Shown piece by piece: positions 37,307-46,972 of a stretch of 64,000 nt of DNA. Every line of letters begins with the position of its first letter. The first letter of the stretch is position 1. The notes beneath the pieces are model-generated. The model ran no database searches and had not been told where the DNA came from. It saw nothing but the letters and a program-made list of their open reading frames with translations. The stretch is taken from assembly GCA_017301975.1 (NCBI GenBank), contig JAFLEI010000014.1:1-64000 (forward strand), read 5' to 3'. Position numbers and translations under genes: made by a program. The DNA comes from Verrucomicrobiota bacterium (GTDB lineage: Bacteria; Verrucomicrobiota; Verrucomicrobiia; Verrucomicrobiales; Verrucomicrobiaceae).

Positions 37307-39834
37307 AAAACGAGTCAGACCAGTCCGAAGAGGCCGCGAAACAACTTCCGCTGCTTGTCGGGGAAGAAATGGATGAGGTGGATTCACCGCATCGAACGGA
37401 TGACTTGCAGGAAGACGACTTTGAAGACGATGGCACCAGAATCCAGGATCGCAGCTATGATCTCCCCGGCCCTGCATGGCAAGGGTACGTGTTTGCCGCG
37501 CTGCCTGTAGTCGCTATCATGTTTGGGGCGGGACGTGAAACCTGGTCCAAAGGAGCCATCACCATTCTGCTGGCCTTGGTGCTGATCTTCTTCGTGCCCA
37601 AGCGCAAACTGCCGCCCGTGGCATTGTGCGGCCTGCTTGGCGCATTGCTCGCTCCACTGCTTGCATTTCTGCCAGCCGGCTGGTTGTTTCCGCCTCCAAG
37701 CTGGGAGGCCTCTTTGCGTCAGGACTGGGGCATCCACCTGTCAAAATGCCTGACACCCCAGGCTGGCGTCACGATGGAGGCTTGGCTCTTTTTTGCCACC
37801 TGCTGCCTTTGGTTGGCGTGGTGCCTCACGCGAGGTTTTTCCGATCAGCAACGGCGGGCAATGATCCAGATTCTCACCTTTGGTGGAATCCTGCTGTGCC
37901 TGCTTTCCATCTTTGAGAGCAACAGATCGATCAACATCCCTTGGTGGCCGCGCAACCCCAAGGAATGGGGCGAAGCATTTGGCCCTTTTGCCAATCGCAA
38001 TCACATCAGCAGCATCGCGGCCATGACCTGCGTGCTTTGTGCAGCGACCGGCTTTGATGCGCACCGGCGCAAATCACGCTTATGGATCCCCTGTTTGCTG
38101 GGATTTATTCCGCCGATCATCTGCATTTTCATGAACAGTTCACGCGCAGGCCTAATTTTGCTCTTTTTTGGCATGACGGCCTGGGTTGGCACCATCGCCA
38201 TGCGTCGTGGGTTCTTCCAAAAACTGGCCGTCTCCACCTCTCTGGTCTTCATCATCTCCACCCTGCTCATCATGTCAGGCGGGAACATTTCCAAGCGGTT
38301 TTCGGAAGGCGGCTTAGCTCGTTTTGCTTCAGACAACGGGCGAAGTTCCCTGTTTGTAGAAACCCTCCAGATGACTCTTGATTCACCTTGGACGGGCATA
38401 GGACTTGGAAATTTCGAGGCTGTTTTCCCCCAAGTTTCAGGCGTCTCCGAGCATATACGCCGATTCCTCCATCCTGAAAGTGATCTGCTCTGGCTTCTGG
38501 CTGAAGGAGGTTTGCTGACAGTTCTGCCCGCCATGCTGCTGCTGTTTTGGATTTTCCGGTCCACCGGCCCATGGCACGGCAAGAAAAAGAAAAGCAAATC
38601 AGGCATGCAGGATCGTCGGTTGCGCAATGCGGCCGCCATCGTCTTTGGCATAGGGGCCATCCATGGATTGGGTGATGTCCCCAATCATGGCCTCGGTTAT
38701 GCACTTTTTATGGCCCTGCTTGGAGGGATCGCAATCCGGCCTCGAAGGCTGCCAAACGCAGCTGGCATGTCGCAGCGCATGGTGTTTCGCCTGGCTGGAG
38801 TTGCATTGCTGGCCCTTGGCGCAGCTTGGACGGCCATAGGGCTGGGACATCCGGTTTTGCCGGGCACCAGCTCCGCAGAGGCCCTGCGAAGCCGTGCTGG
38901 CAAGCTGGCTGACTCCGGCTCCCCTGGGGGCGCCCTGCCACTCATGGATCAAGCCATTGAAAAGGTCCCGATGGATTTCCGCTACTACTACGAGAGAGCC
39001 TGCCTGCGCCTCCGTCTCGGGCAGCCCAAAGAAGAGGCCTTGATCGATTTTTCTCGTTCACGAGCTCTCGACCCGATTTACGCTTTGACCTGTTACACCG
39101 AAGGGGTTTACTGGCTCGATTACGACCCTCAGTATGCGGTTGTCGGCTGGCGCGAATTCCTGCGACGCTATCCGGAAGCGGCGCCCGGAGAATATGGCTA
39201 TTACCGCCAGATGCTCGGCTATTCCTACCAGCACCCCGAACTGCGTGAACCGCTCTGGACGCTGGCCACGACCTCGGACTTAAAATTCGAATTTCTCAGG
39301 ACGGTGCAGACGCGGGATGAATTTGACCGCTGTTTGAAAAGCCTGCTTGTGCAGCAGCCCGATCTCAGAGGCTTGGAATCCACGCAAAGGGAGAACCTTT
39401 TCAGCATGTGGTATCAGTACGGCAATCAGGAAGCTCTCATCACGGCGCTGGAAACCAACCGCAAGTGGAAGGATGACGGCTGGCGTATCCTCGCGGAACA
39501 CTATGCTCGCAATTCCGACTTCCAGCGAGCCTGCCAGACAGCCCTCCCCTATCTCCCCTCGGTCATTCGCACCGCGCCTGGAACCAGCACGGACATACCT
39601 ACTCTGGAGCGAGCCCTGCTTTACAATCCCACGGATGCCAGACGCGCCATCGATTTATTCCAGGCTCAGAAGACCCAGGGTGACATCGACGGAGCTCTGC
39701 GCACACTCGAAAAAGTGGCCGCAGTCCCCAACGCCCCTGCGTATGTCCGCCAGGAAATCGCCACCTTGCACATGATGAAACAGGACTTTCGTCGTGCCTG
39801 GGAGAATTTGCGGGAGGCGATGCAGAAGCGCTAG
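37303..39834 (+). CDS. O-antigen ligase/Wzy-like membrane protein with TPR-like C-terminus
   Basis: An acidic N-terminal tail (about residues 1-50), then about 10-12 membrane segments carrying the Wzy_C/O-antigen-ligase region (MNSSRAGLILLFFGMTAW, SPWTGIGLGNFEAVFP, HPESDLLWLLAEGGLL) and a long helical-repeat region (about 545-843, for example YYERACLRLRLGQPKEEALIDFSRSRALDP). ATG 37303 overlaps the previous stop, so it is translationally coupled to the WecA-like gene; a longer frame begins at 37231 but lies inside that gene. It probably polymerises or ligates a surface glycan. Confidence 0.85.
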   Translation: MKNESDQSEEAAKQLPLLVGEEMDEVDSPHRTDDLQEDDFEDDGTRIQDRSYDLPGPAWQGYVFAALPVVAIMFGAGRETWSKGAITILLALVLIFFVPKRKLPPVALCGLLGALLAPLLAFLPAGWLFPPPSWEASLRQDWGIHLSKCLTPQAGVTMEAWLFFATCCLWLAWCLTRGFSDQQRRAMIQILTFGGILLCLLSIFESNRSINIPWWPRNPKEWGEAFGPFANRNHISSIAAMTCVLCAATGFDAHRRKSRLWIPCLLGFIPPIICIFMNSSRAGLILLFFGMTAWVGTIAMRRGFFQKLAVSTSLVFIISTLLIMSGGNISKRFSEGGLARFASDNGRSSLFVETLQMTLDSPWTGIGLGNFEAVFPQVSGVSEHIRRFLHPESDLLWLLAEGGLLTVLPAMLLLFWIFRSTGPWHGKKKKSKSGMQDRRLRNAAAIVFGIGAIHGLGDVPNHGLGYALFMALLGGIAIRPRRLPNAAGMSQRMVFRLAGVALLALGAAWTAIGLGHPVLPGTSSAEALRSRAGKLADSGSPGGALPLMDQAIEKVPMDFRYYYERACLRLRLGQPKEEALIDFSRSRALDPIYALTCYTEGVYWLDYDPQYAVVGWREFLRRYPEAAPGEYGYYRQMLGYSYQHPELREPLWTLATTSDLKFEFLRTVQTRDEFDRCLKSLLVQQPDLRGLESTQRENLFSMWYQYGNQEALITALETNRKWKDDGWRILAEHYARNSDFQRACQTALPYLPSVIRTAPGTSTDIPTLERALLYNPTDARRAIDLFQAQKTQGDIDGALRTLEKVAAVPNAPAYVRQEIATLHMMKQDFRRAWENLREAMQKR

Positions 39835-39952
39835 GAAAAGGCAGGCATGGCGGAGAATCACTTCGCTGTCATCCGGGGCGGCCCACGCAACCGGTCGAAG
39901 TCGGTGCATCGAACGCATTGCCTTTGTCCATGAGCCCGCTATTCTGGCAACT

Positions 39953-40426
39953 ATGCCCGCCAACGACGTTGAGCCCCATATCGAACCGGCAACCATCGAA
40001 GACCTGCCTCAGTTGGTGGAGCTCCTTCTTGCCCTGTTCAGTGAAGAAGAGGATTTCAAGCCGGACCGCTCCAAGCAGGAGCACGGCCTGCGCCTCATTC
40101 TGGAACAGCCCAACCGCGGCCGCATCTTCGTGCTCCGCACAGAGCACAAGGTCATCGGCATGATCAACCTGCTCTTCACCATCAGCACGGCGGAGGGCGG
40201 CCTTGTGCTCATCATGGAGGACGTCATTGTTCACCCGCAGCACCGTCGTCAAGGATATGGCGGACGGCTGCTGGACCACGCCATCGAATTCGCACGGGAA
40301 AAACACTTTCGCCGCATCACGCTGCTCACTGACCGCATCAGCGCCGACTCACAGTCCTTCTTTCAACAACACGGCTTCCAGTTTTCCAAGATGATCCCGA
40401 TGCGCCTAGTGTTTAACGAACCTTAA
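39953..40426 (+). CDS. GNAT-family N-acetyltransferase
   Basis: An acetyl-CoA-dependent transferase with the GNAT core. Motif A is VIVHPQHRRQGYGGRLLDHAI (R/Q-x-x-G-x-G/A), and the beta-alpha units before and after are clear. Length 157 aa from ATG 39953; an upstream in-frame start exists but reads Arg-rich and unconserved. The substrate is unknown. Confidence 0.85.
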   Translation: MPANDVEPHIEPATIEDLPQLVELLLALFSEEEDFKPDRSKQEHGLRLILEQPNRGRIFVLRTEHKVIGMINLLFTISTAEGGLVLIMEDVIVHPQHRRQGYGGRLLDHAIEFAREKHFRRITLLTDRISADSQSFFQQHGFQFSKMIPMRLVFNEP

Positions 40427-40439
40427 GCAGCACAGCCTC

Positions 40440-40748
40440 ATGCACACGCCTCTCGCCTTCATCTCTCGCCCCGAAGGGGAGACGATCAAGGTGTCCCGTG
40501 AATGGGCGGAGGCCTCGGACTGGGCCATGCTTTTCACGCTCGCCACCCTCCTATTTCTGCTGGGCGCATTTGCCATGTGGGCCTGGCTCATCTGGCGGCG
40601 AACGACGAAGCCGGAGCCGCATGTCAAACTGCTCATGGAGCTGGAAGGAGAAGCAGACGAAGCCCGCATGACGGCGCCAGAATCAGAGCCTGAAACAAGC
40701 GCGCCTTGGGAGCAGCCCTCTGACTGGTGGAAGAAAGAGGACTCTTGA
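40440..40748 (+). CDS. Small single-span membrane protein
   Basis: 102 aa with one membrane helix (about residues 29-52, AMLFTLATLLFLLGAFAMWAW) and an acidic, Glu/Pro-rich cytoplasmic tail ending WWKKEDS. 13 bp after the GNAT gene and 7 bp before the PrsW-like gene, so likely in one operon. No family recognised. Confidence 0.6.
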   Translation: MHTPLAFISRPEGETIKVSREWAEASDWAMLFTLATLLFLLGAFAMWAWLIWRRTTKPEPHVKLLMELEGEADEARMTAPESEPETSAPWEQPSDWWKKEDS

Positions 40749-40755
40749 ATACAGC

Positions 40756-42384
40756 ATGACCGAGGAGCGTTCTCTTTTTCACGGCTGGCGTGCGCGCACC
40801 CATTACCTCACACGCAATCGCCGTTTCCTGCTGCGCACCGCCGCCAGCATCATTGCCACAGGGGTTATCATCGCCTGCGTGATTGTGATCGGCAATGCGG
40901 GCCCGGGTGAGACAGGGCAGACTCAAGCCGTCCCCTCCGCCTTGAGCCGTTTGCATGAAGAGTTCAACAGGCTGCGGCATGAAAACACTCCGCAGCCACG
41001 CCAGATGGCCCTTTGGCTGCGCATGCTCCTCGCGCAGCTCCCTGGGCTGACAAAAAGAACCGACACGGAGGAGTTTAAAGAATTTTCTCAGACGGGGAAC
41101 CTTGGCGGTTATGAGGTGGCACAGCTCCTCGTGCGGCATGCCACCACGGACGCCCCCGTCGGCTTGTTCCGAGTTTTTCTCGCCGCAGCACTCACTGGAG
41201 AGCAGGCTTCACTCCAGCAGTTGGAGCACAATGCCCGCGCCATCCCTCCTGAAATGCTCGCGGCAGAACTGCTGGGCAGTGTGCAAAAACGCCGAGACAA
41301 CCTCCCGGCGGCCATGGAGGCGTTTTACACTGAGGGCCTGCACTTCGCAGATGCCAGCACCTCGCGTGAAGAAGCACTTCGCCTGGCAGTGGCACAGCGT
41401 GACGTCAGGCTCCTCCGCGCCATCGCCGCCCAGCCTGGATGGATCGAAGATTGCCCGCCGCTGCTCCAGCTTCATGCAGGCCCGCTCCTTGGCGACGTCT
41501 GGATGCAGTGGCGAGGCCTTGTTCGTCATCGTCTGGATGAAATCCCGTATGGCATGCTGTGCCTTGCATCCTTCGCTGCCGCCCTGTGGTATTTCATTCT
41601 CGTGCAGCACAGTGACCATGAGCGGTGGCGCTGGGCGCGCCCCCTCGTCCCTCTCATGGCCGGCGTGGCCAGCGTGTGGCCGACGCTCACCCTCCTGGCC
41701 TATCAGGAATTGTATCAGGGCATGACCTCTGCAGCTCCCTTTCCTCACGATTTGGTCTATTACATCGTCGGGGTTGGATTGCGCGAGGAAGGCTGCAAGC
41801 TCCTGCTTTTTGCACTCTTTCTGCCATGGTTGATCTGGCGCCGCACGCCCGGTCTCGCCCTGCTCACAGGGGCTTTTGTCGGACTGGGGTTCTCACTGGA
41901 AGAAAACATCGGCTACTACCAAAATATCGGCGGCAGCATCGCTTGGACACGCTTCCTCTCCGCCAACTTCCTCCACATCTCTTTGACCGGCATTTGCGCA
42001 CACGGCCTTTACCGCATGCTGATTACTCGCTTCGCTCGGGCGGACGAATTTCTCGCCACGTTCCTGCTGGCTGTCGCTGCGCATGGAGCGTACGACTACC
42101 TCGCTCCCGGCAGGCTTGATGACAACGGCTGGCTCTCCATCATCGTGCTTGTCCTGTGTGCCGCGCGCTTCATCGATCTTCTGGGCGAAGAAACCCGCCC
42201 GCTACGGCTGACCATTTCGCCCCGGGCGGTTTTCACCTTTGGCTCTGCCTGCTTGATCGCCATCTCCCTCGTCCTTGGTGCTTGGAACACGCACACCATG
42301 GCAGGCGTCGCCAATGCCGGGAAGGAATGCCTCAGCATGTTCCCAATCGCCCTGCTGTACTGGCGGAAGTTTGAGAATGCATGA
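40756..42384 (+). CDS. PrsW-family intramembrane metalloprotease with a long N-terminal region
   Basis: The C-terminal half (about residues 265-540) is a multi-span PrsW-type protease: REEGCKLL (EExxK), GLGFSLEENIGYY, FLHISLTGICAHGLYR and HGAYDYL supply the conserved Glu and His residues. The N-terminal half has one membrane helix (about 25-45) and a soluble helical region of about 200 residues, an extra compared with the roughly 220-aa Bacillus PrsW. The target of cleavage is unknown; PrsW cleaves an anti-sigma factor in Bacillus. Confidence 0.85.
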   Translation: MTEERSLFHGWRARTHYLTRNRRFLLRTAASIIATGVIIACVIVIGNAGPGETGQTQAVPSALSRLHEEFNRLRHENTPQPRQMALWLRMLLAQLPGLTKRTDTEEFKEFSQTGNLGGYEVAQLLVRHATTDAPVGLFRVFLAAALTGEQASLQQLEHNARAIPPEMLAAELLGSVQKRRDNLPAAMEAFYTEGLHFADASTSREEALRLAVAQRDVRLLRAIAAQPGWIEDCPPLLQLHAGPLLGDVWMQWRGLVRHRLDEIPYGMLCLASFAAALWYFILVQHSDHERWRWARPLVPLMAGVASVWPTLTLLAYQELYQGMTSAAPFPHDLVYYIVGVGLREEGCKLLLFALFLPWLIWRRTPGLALLTGAFVGLGFSLEENIGYYQNIGGSIAWTRFLSANFLHISLTGICAHGLYRMLITRFARADEFLATFLLAVAAHGAYDYLAPGRLDDNGWLSIIVLVLCAARFIDLLGEETRPLRLTISPRAVFTFGSACLIAISLVLGAWNTHTMAGVANAGKECLSMFPIALLYWRKFENA

Positions 42385-42441
42385 TCTGCCCTGCGTCGGG
42401 GTTGTTCTTTGCACTTCTTCATGATTCGCGCATGCTGCGCC

Positions 42442-43887
42442 ATGTCTTGGTTCGAACACAATTTCTGGACGATCGTGCTGGCAATTGCATCGATCATCGG
42501 CTCGGTCATCGCGCTGATTCATCTTCTTCTGCGTCACCGGGACTACCGTTCCGCGGCTTTTTGGACGGCGCTCGTGGTGTTCACTCCGCTGATCGGACCG
42601 CTGCTCTATCTTTTTCTGGGCATCAATATTCTACGCCGCAGCGGGCGGCGCTACCGCAGCGGCATCAATGAGCCCTGGCGAGATCCTGTCCCAGAATTCC
42701 CCCTTCCCATCACGGCCACCGACAGCTCTGCCATGCAGGAGCATCAGCAGCTGGCACGCACCCTTGATCGCATCTCACGCTTCAGCTACACACTGGGGAA
42801 TCACCTTGATGTCCTCCACAATGGAGACCAGGCCATGCCACGCATGCTGGAGTCGATCCGTGGTGCGCAGAAGAGCATTTCACTGGCCAGCTACATCTTC
42901 GAGGCCACCGGCATCGGCGCGGACTTCGTGACCGAGCTCTCCCTTGCGGCAAAGCGCGGCGTGCAGGTGCGGGTGATGGTGGATGACGCCGGCACTCGCT
43001 ACTCCTGGCCACCGGTGGTCGAGGCGCTGACCAAGGCCGGGGTGACGGCACGCCGCTTCATGCCCAATCATCTGATTCTTCGCCTCATCACGATGAACCT
43101 GCGCAATCACCGCAAAATCCTGGTGGTGGACGGTCAAACAGCCTTCACCGGCGGTATGAACATCCGCGAAGGAAACATGATTGCCCGCTCCCCTGCACAC
43201 CCGGTGCATGATCTGCACTTTGCGGTCACGGGGCCCTGCGTGTCTCAGATCCAGCGAGTGTTTGCCGAAGACTGGGCCTTCTGCACCGGTGAAAATCTGG
43301 AAGGGCCGCTCTGGTTCCCCGAGCTGGCCACTACGGGTACCGCAAGCGCCATCGGCATTGTCGATGGTCCGGACGAGGACATGGAAGTGATGCCCGCAGC
43401 ATTTTTTGCCGCACTCAATGCCGCCCGTGAAGAGGTGAAAATCGTCACTCCCTACTTTCTGCCCAATGGGGTGCTGATGGCCGCCCTGCGATTGTGCGCA
43501 GTACGCGGTGTGAAGGTGACTATCCTGACACCGGCGGAGAACAACATCCCGTTTGTAGGCTGGGCAGCCCGGACTTTGTATCCGGACCTGCTCTCCATGG
43601 GCTGCCGCATTTTTGAATCCGCCCCGCCGTTTGATCACTCCAAGCTGTTCCTCATCGACGGTGTCTGGTCCTTCCTTGGCTCCACCAACTGGGATCCACG
43701 CAGCCTGCGCTTGAACTTTGAATTCAACCTCGCCTGCCACGACGCGGATCTATGCGACCGGCTCGCTGCGGAGATGGATGCCAAGCTGGCCCACAGTCGC
43801 GAGATCACGGTTGAAATGCTGGAGAGCGCGCCAGTTCTGCATCGCCTGCGGAATGGGTTTGCACGTCTGTTCATTCCAGCTCTTTGA
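42442..43887 (+). CDS. cls: Cardiolipin synthase (phospholipase D superfamily)
   Basis: Two N-terminal membrane segments (about residues 7-60, including a PLDc_N-like stretch) precede two HKD catalytic motifs: NHRKILVVDGQTAFTGGMNI and DHSKLFLIDGVWSFLGSTN. Condenses phosphatidylglycerols or transfers phosphatidyl groups in the membrane. I start at ATG 42442 (MSWFEHNFW); ATG 42421 is also possible. Length about 481 aa, typical of ClsA/B-type enzymes. Confidence 0.92.
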   Translation: MSWFEHNFWTIVLAIASIIGSVIALIHLLLRHRDYRSAAFWTALVVFTPLIGPLLYLFLGINILRRSGRRYRSGINEPWRDPVPEFPLPITATDSSAMQEHQQLARTLDRISRFSYTLGNHLDVLHNGDQAMPRMLESIRGAQKSISLASYIFEATGIGADFVTELSLAAKRGVQVRVMVDDAGTRYSWPPVVEALTKAGVTARRFMPNHLILRLITMNLRNHRKILVVDGQTAFTGGMNIREGNMIARSPAHPVHDLHFAVTGPCVSQIQRVFAEDWAFCTGENLEGPLWFPELATTGTASAIGIVDGPDEDMEVMPAAFFAALNAAREEVKIVTPYFLPNGVLMAALRLCAVRGVKVTILTPAENNIPFVGWAARTLYPDLLSMGCRIFESAPPFDHSKLFLIDGVWSFLGSTNWDPRSLRLNFEFNLACHDADLCDRLAAEMDAKLAHSREITVEMLESAPVLHRLRNGFARLFIPAL

Positions 43888-44162
43888 GAAGTTTTGCATC
43901 TTTTGGCAAGACCAGCCGTATTTAGCTGCGTTGTACGTTCCCAGCCATGATGCCTCCAAGGTTAACACCCCTTCTTCCCTGCGCCTGCCGGTGCCGGGGC
44001 AGGGGCAGGGCATCCGCTGTTTTTTGGAATAAACCGGGCTGCTGTGATATCTCATTTGAACAGCTGAATTTATCCTGACCCAAACATTTGCCCCGGCAGA
44101 CGGGGCCGCTGCCGCGCACAGTCCAACGCGCACCTCCTAACTCAAACCATCCAGATCCAATC

Positions 44163-44540
44163 ATGAAGAAACTCATCGCACTCGTCTTCGCACTCGTCGC
44201 CACCGCCGGTTTTGCAGCCGAGTTCCCGGACATCAGCATTGCCGATCTCAAGCAGGCCATCGCTGACAAAAAGGTCACCGTCATCGACGTGAACGGCGCC
44301 GCATCCTACAAGGCCGGCCATGTTCCGACCGCCATCGACTTCGCAACCCAGGGCTCAAGCCTCGCCAGCGCCCTGCCTGCTGACAAGGGTGCCCTCGTCG
44401 TCGCCTATTGCGGTGGCCCAGCCTGCAGCGCTTACAAGGCCGCCGCCAACGCTGCCAGTCAGCTTGGCTACACCAACGTGAAGCACCTCTCTGCTGGCAT
44501 CTCCGGCTGGAAAGCCGCCAAAGAACCTCTGGAGAAGTAA
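44163..44540 (+). CDS. Secreted single-domain rhodanese
   Basis: A signal peptide (KKLIALVFALVATAGFAA, cleavage near residue 19) is followed by one rhodanese domain: VTVIDVNGAASYKAGHVPTAID and the active-site loop YCGGPACSAYKAA with the catalytic Cys, then GWKAA. The loop has a second Cys and no Arg, unlike the usual CxxGxRS, so the substrate may not be thiosulfate. The 275-bp upstream region (43888-44162) has short GC-rich dyads but no gene I can support. A terminator follows. Confidence 0.85.
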   Translation: MKKLIALVFALVATAGFAAEFPDISIADLKQAIADKKVTVIDVNGAASYKAGHVPTAIDFATQGSSLASALPADKGALVVAYCGGPACSAYKAAANAASQLGYTNVKHLSAGISGWKAAKEPLEK

Positions 44541-44561
44541 TTCTTTCACAGACTCCACCGA

Positions 44562-44599
44562 CCGGGTGTGCGGGACTACGTCCTGCCACCCGGTTTTTT
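44562..44599 (+). terminator. Intrinsic terminator after the rhodanese gene
   Basis: Stem CCGGGT/ACCCGG continued by GCGGGAC/GTCCTGC (one G-U) with a short loop and a T6 tail, 22 bp after the stop. Confidence 0.88.
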
Positions 44600-44617
44600 G
44601 TGCCCGCACCTGTCAGA

Positions 44618-45751
44618 TCAAGCCGGCGCCCAAGCTTCCATCGCCTGGCTCGCCGCACCGAGAGCTCCTGCGTTGTCTCCCAGCGTGGAGGGAACGACCT
44701 GCAATCCCACCCCTCTCAGCACAGGCATCAAAGAGCACGCAGCTTCCGTGACCGAATGGCAGAAGCGCTCGCCCAACATTGTAAGAGGTCCGTGAAGGAT
44801 GAAGACTCCGGTGTCGATGATCATGTGAAGCAAGCCGATTACGCGTGCATAATCAGCACACACGGCGTCCCATTCCGGACCGGACGAATCCGCCAAAGCG
44901 GCCAGGGCTCCGCGCAGATCTTCAGGCAAAGCGCCTTTTCCTCCCTCGCCCGCCAGCCGACGCCATGTCGCGGGAGCACTCAGTGCATGGTGTAATTCCT
45001 GACCGCCATCGGCTCCACCCGTCAGGGGCCAAGGCCAGCGCCCAATTTCCCCGGCGACGTGATGTGCGCCTTCAATCACCCGGCCATTCTGCACCATGGC
45101 GACGCCAAAACCGCTCCGAGGCCCCAGGATCACGTAATCATTCAAGCCATGCCCTATTCCGAACCAACGCTCAGCCAGCGCGATCGCCCGAAGGTTGTTT
45201 TGCAGGATGACCGGAACATTCAGCTTGGAGCCAAGGATCTCGACGACCGGCACCTGCTTCCAATCCGCAATGAATGCATAGTACAGTCCCACTCCGGCAT
45301 GCGCGTCCACCAGCCCGGGAACCCCAAGGCCCACCGAGAGCAGCGGACCCTGCATGGTTTCCGCCAGTTTGGCCACGCAGCAGAGAATCGATTTCATCAC
45401 CTGCTCAGCCAGCACATCCGCAGGCAGCAGAGTCTCTACCGTGGACTTCAGGGTGCCGGAAAAATCGACGCCAACGGCCTGAATGCGCTGGGCATTGAAC
45501 TCCACACCTGCAAACCAACCCGCATCAGCTTGAGTCGTCAGAAGCCGGCGGGGGCGGCCCATCGGCCCTTGGTTCAACCCCGACTCATTCAGATATCTCT
45601 CGGCGATCAGGTGATCGACATAGAGCCCCGTGGTCGAGGGCGAAATTCCTAGGGCCTTGGCTAGAGTGGTGCGCGAAGTCGCCCGCCCGCTGCGGATTTG
45701 CAGCACGGCAGCTCCGAGCGTTTCACGTTGAACAATGGGGTTTTTTCGCAT
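44618..45751 (-). CDS. ROK-family transcriptional repressor
   Basis: N-terminal winged HTH (about residues 10-70, SRTTLAKALGISPSTTGLYV) plus a ROK kinase-like domain. The kinase catalytic residues look lost: the ExGH-type motif reads AGEIGRW and the usual catalytic Asp is Asn in QNNLRAIALAE. The Cys-rich zinc motif is also absent. It should therefore be a sugar- or ligand-sensing repressor rather than a kinase. Divergent from the flavin monooxygenase gene by 68 bp, which it probably controls. Confidence 0.85.
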   Translation of the reverse strand: MRKNPIVQRETLGAAVLQIRSGRATSRTTLAKALGISPSTTGLYVDHLIAERYLNESGLNQGPMGRPRRLLTTQADAGWFAGVEFNAQRIQAVGVDFSGTLKSTVETLLPADVLAEQVMKSILCCVAKLAETMQGPLLSVGLGVPGLVDAHAGVGLYYAFIADWKQVPVVEILGSKLNVPVILQNNLRAIALAERWFGIGHGLNDYVILGPRSGFGVAMVQNGRVIEGAHHVAGEIGRWPWPLTGGADGGQELHHALSAPATWRRLAGEGGKGALPEDLRGALAALADSSGPEWDAVCADYARVIGLLHMIIDTGVFILHGPLTMLGERFCHSVTEAACSLMPVLRGVGLQVVPSTLGDNAGALGAASQAMEAWAPA

Positions 45752-45801
45752 TCGAATAAAAAGCCTGTTGATCTATCACTGTCCAGCAGGATCAGTGCGT
45801 T
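45750..45801. promoter_or_regulatory. Divergent control region of the ROK/monooxygenase pair
   Basis: Holds the palindrome ATTCGAAT across the ROK start codon (45750-45757), and nested dyads TGATC...GATCA and CACTG...CAGTG at about 45769-45799. These are candidate ROK operators or promoter elements. Confidence 0.35.
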
Positions 45802-45819
45802 CCTTTCAACATTCTTTAC

Positions 45820-46971
45820 ATGAGTGAATTACCCATTCGCAGCCCTGATCGCAAGTGTGAAGTCGCTTGGTTTTCTGCTCTCTGCTCCGACGATTACGAA
45901 TTCCTCGGCATTCCGGACGGCTCGATCCGCTCGAATTTCGAACATTGCGGCGACATCGTCAAAAAGGCCGAAGCCCTCGGCTACCAGAACATTCTGCTGC
46001 CTTCCGGCTGGGTCCCAGGACAGGACGCCTTGGCCTTTGCCTCCGCCATGGCCACTCAGACCACGCAGATCAACCAGCTCGTCGCCCTGCGCATGGGCGA
46101 AGTCTGGCCCCCCATGCTCGCGCGGGCGCTCGCCACCGTTGATCACATCGCCAAAGGCAGGCTGTGCATCAACATCATCTCCTCCGACATGCCCGGCATG
46201 AAGGAGAGCAATGAAGTCCGCTACGCCCGCGCCAGCGAGATCATCCAGATCCTGCAGGGCCTGTGGCGCACCGACGGCCCCTTTGAATGGAAGGGCGACT
46301 TTTACAACATCAGCCTGCCCAGTACCGAACCCGCCAAGCCCTACCAGCAAAACGGCGGTCCCCTGCTCTACTTTGGCGGCATCTCGCCTGCCGCGCAGGA
46401 GTTGTGCGCCAAGCACTGCGACGTCTTCCTCATGTGGCCGGAGACGGAGGAGCGCATCGCTGAAACCATGCGGGTCATGTCCGAAAAAGCCGCCTCCTAC
46501 GGTCGCAAGATCGACTTCGGCTTCCGTGCACATGTCATCGTGCGCGAAACCGAAGCCGAAGCCCGGGCCGCCGCAGACAAGCTGATTTCCAAACTCACGG
46601 CTGAAAAAGGCGCCGAGATCAAAGCCCGCTCCCAAGACAGCCAGAGCGCCGGGGTGAAGCGCCAGGACGAACTCCGTGCGCAGAGCGGCGACCTCTACCT
46701 CGAACCGCATCTCTGGAGCGGCATCGGCCTCGCCCGCAGTGGTTGTGCCAGCGCCATCGTGGGCGATCCCGCGCAGGTGCTCGCCAAGCTCAACCGCTAC
46801 ATGGACATGGGGATGCGTGCCTTCATCCTCAGCGGCTACCCGCATCTCGAAGAATGCGATCTCTTTGCCAAGCACGTTCTGCCTCATCTGCCCTCATGCC
46901 GCCTGAATGAAGTGCAAGGCCGCCGCGTTCCTGATCCCGTCACCCCGCTTACCACCGCCCCTCGTCATTGA
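45820..46971 (+). CDS. SsuD-like LLM flavin-dependent monooxygenase
   Basis: A bacterial-luciferase-family TIM barrel using FMNH2 supplied by a separate reductase. The order and segments ([66 protein letters not shown]) resemble SsuD alkanesulfonate monooxygenase, and 383 aa fits. No flavin reductase lies nearby. It is 1 bp before a Gfo/Idh/MocA gene and controlled by a ROK regulator, which suggests a sugar-like substrate. Oxidative desulfonation is an inference. Confidence 0.85.
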   Translation: MSELPIRSPDRKCEVAWFSALCSDDYEFLGIPDGSIRSNFEHCGDIVKKAEALGYQNILLPSGWVPGQDALAFASAMATQTTQINQLVALRMGEVWPPMLARALATVDHIAKGRLCINIISSDMPGMKESNEVRYARASEIIQILQGLWRTDGPFEWKGDFYNISLPSTEPAKPYQQNGGPLLYFGGISPAAQELCAKHCDVFLMWPETEERIAETMRVMSEKAASYGRKIDFGFRAHVIVRETEAEARAAADKLISKLTAEKGAEIKARSQDSQSAGVKRQDELRAQSGDLYLEPHLWSGIGLARSGCASAIVGDPAQVLAKLNRYMDMGMRAFILSGYPHLEECDLFAKHVLPHLPSCRLNEVQGRRVPDPVTPLTTAPRH

Positions 46972-46972
46972 T

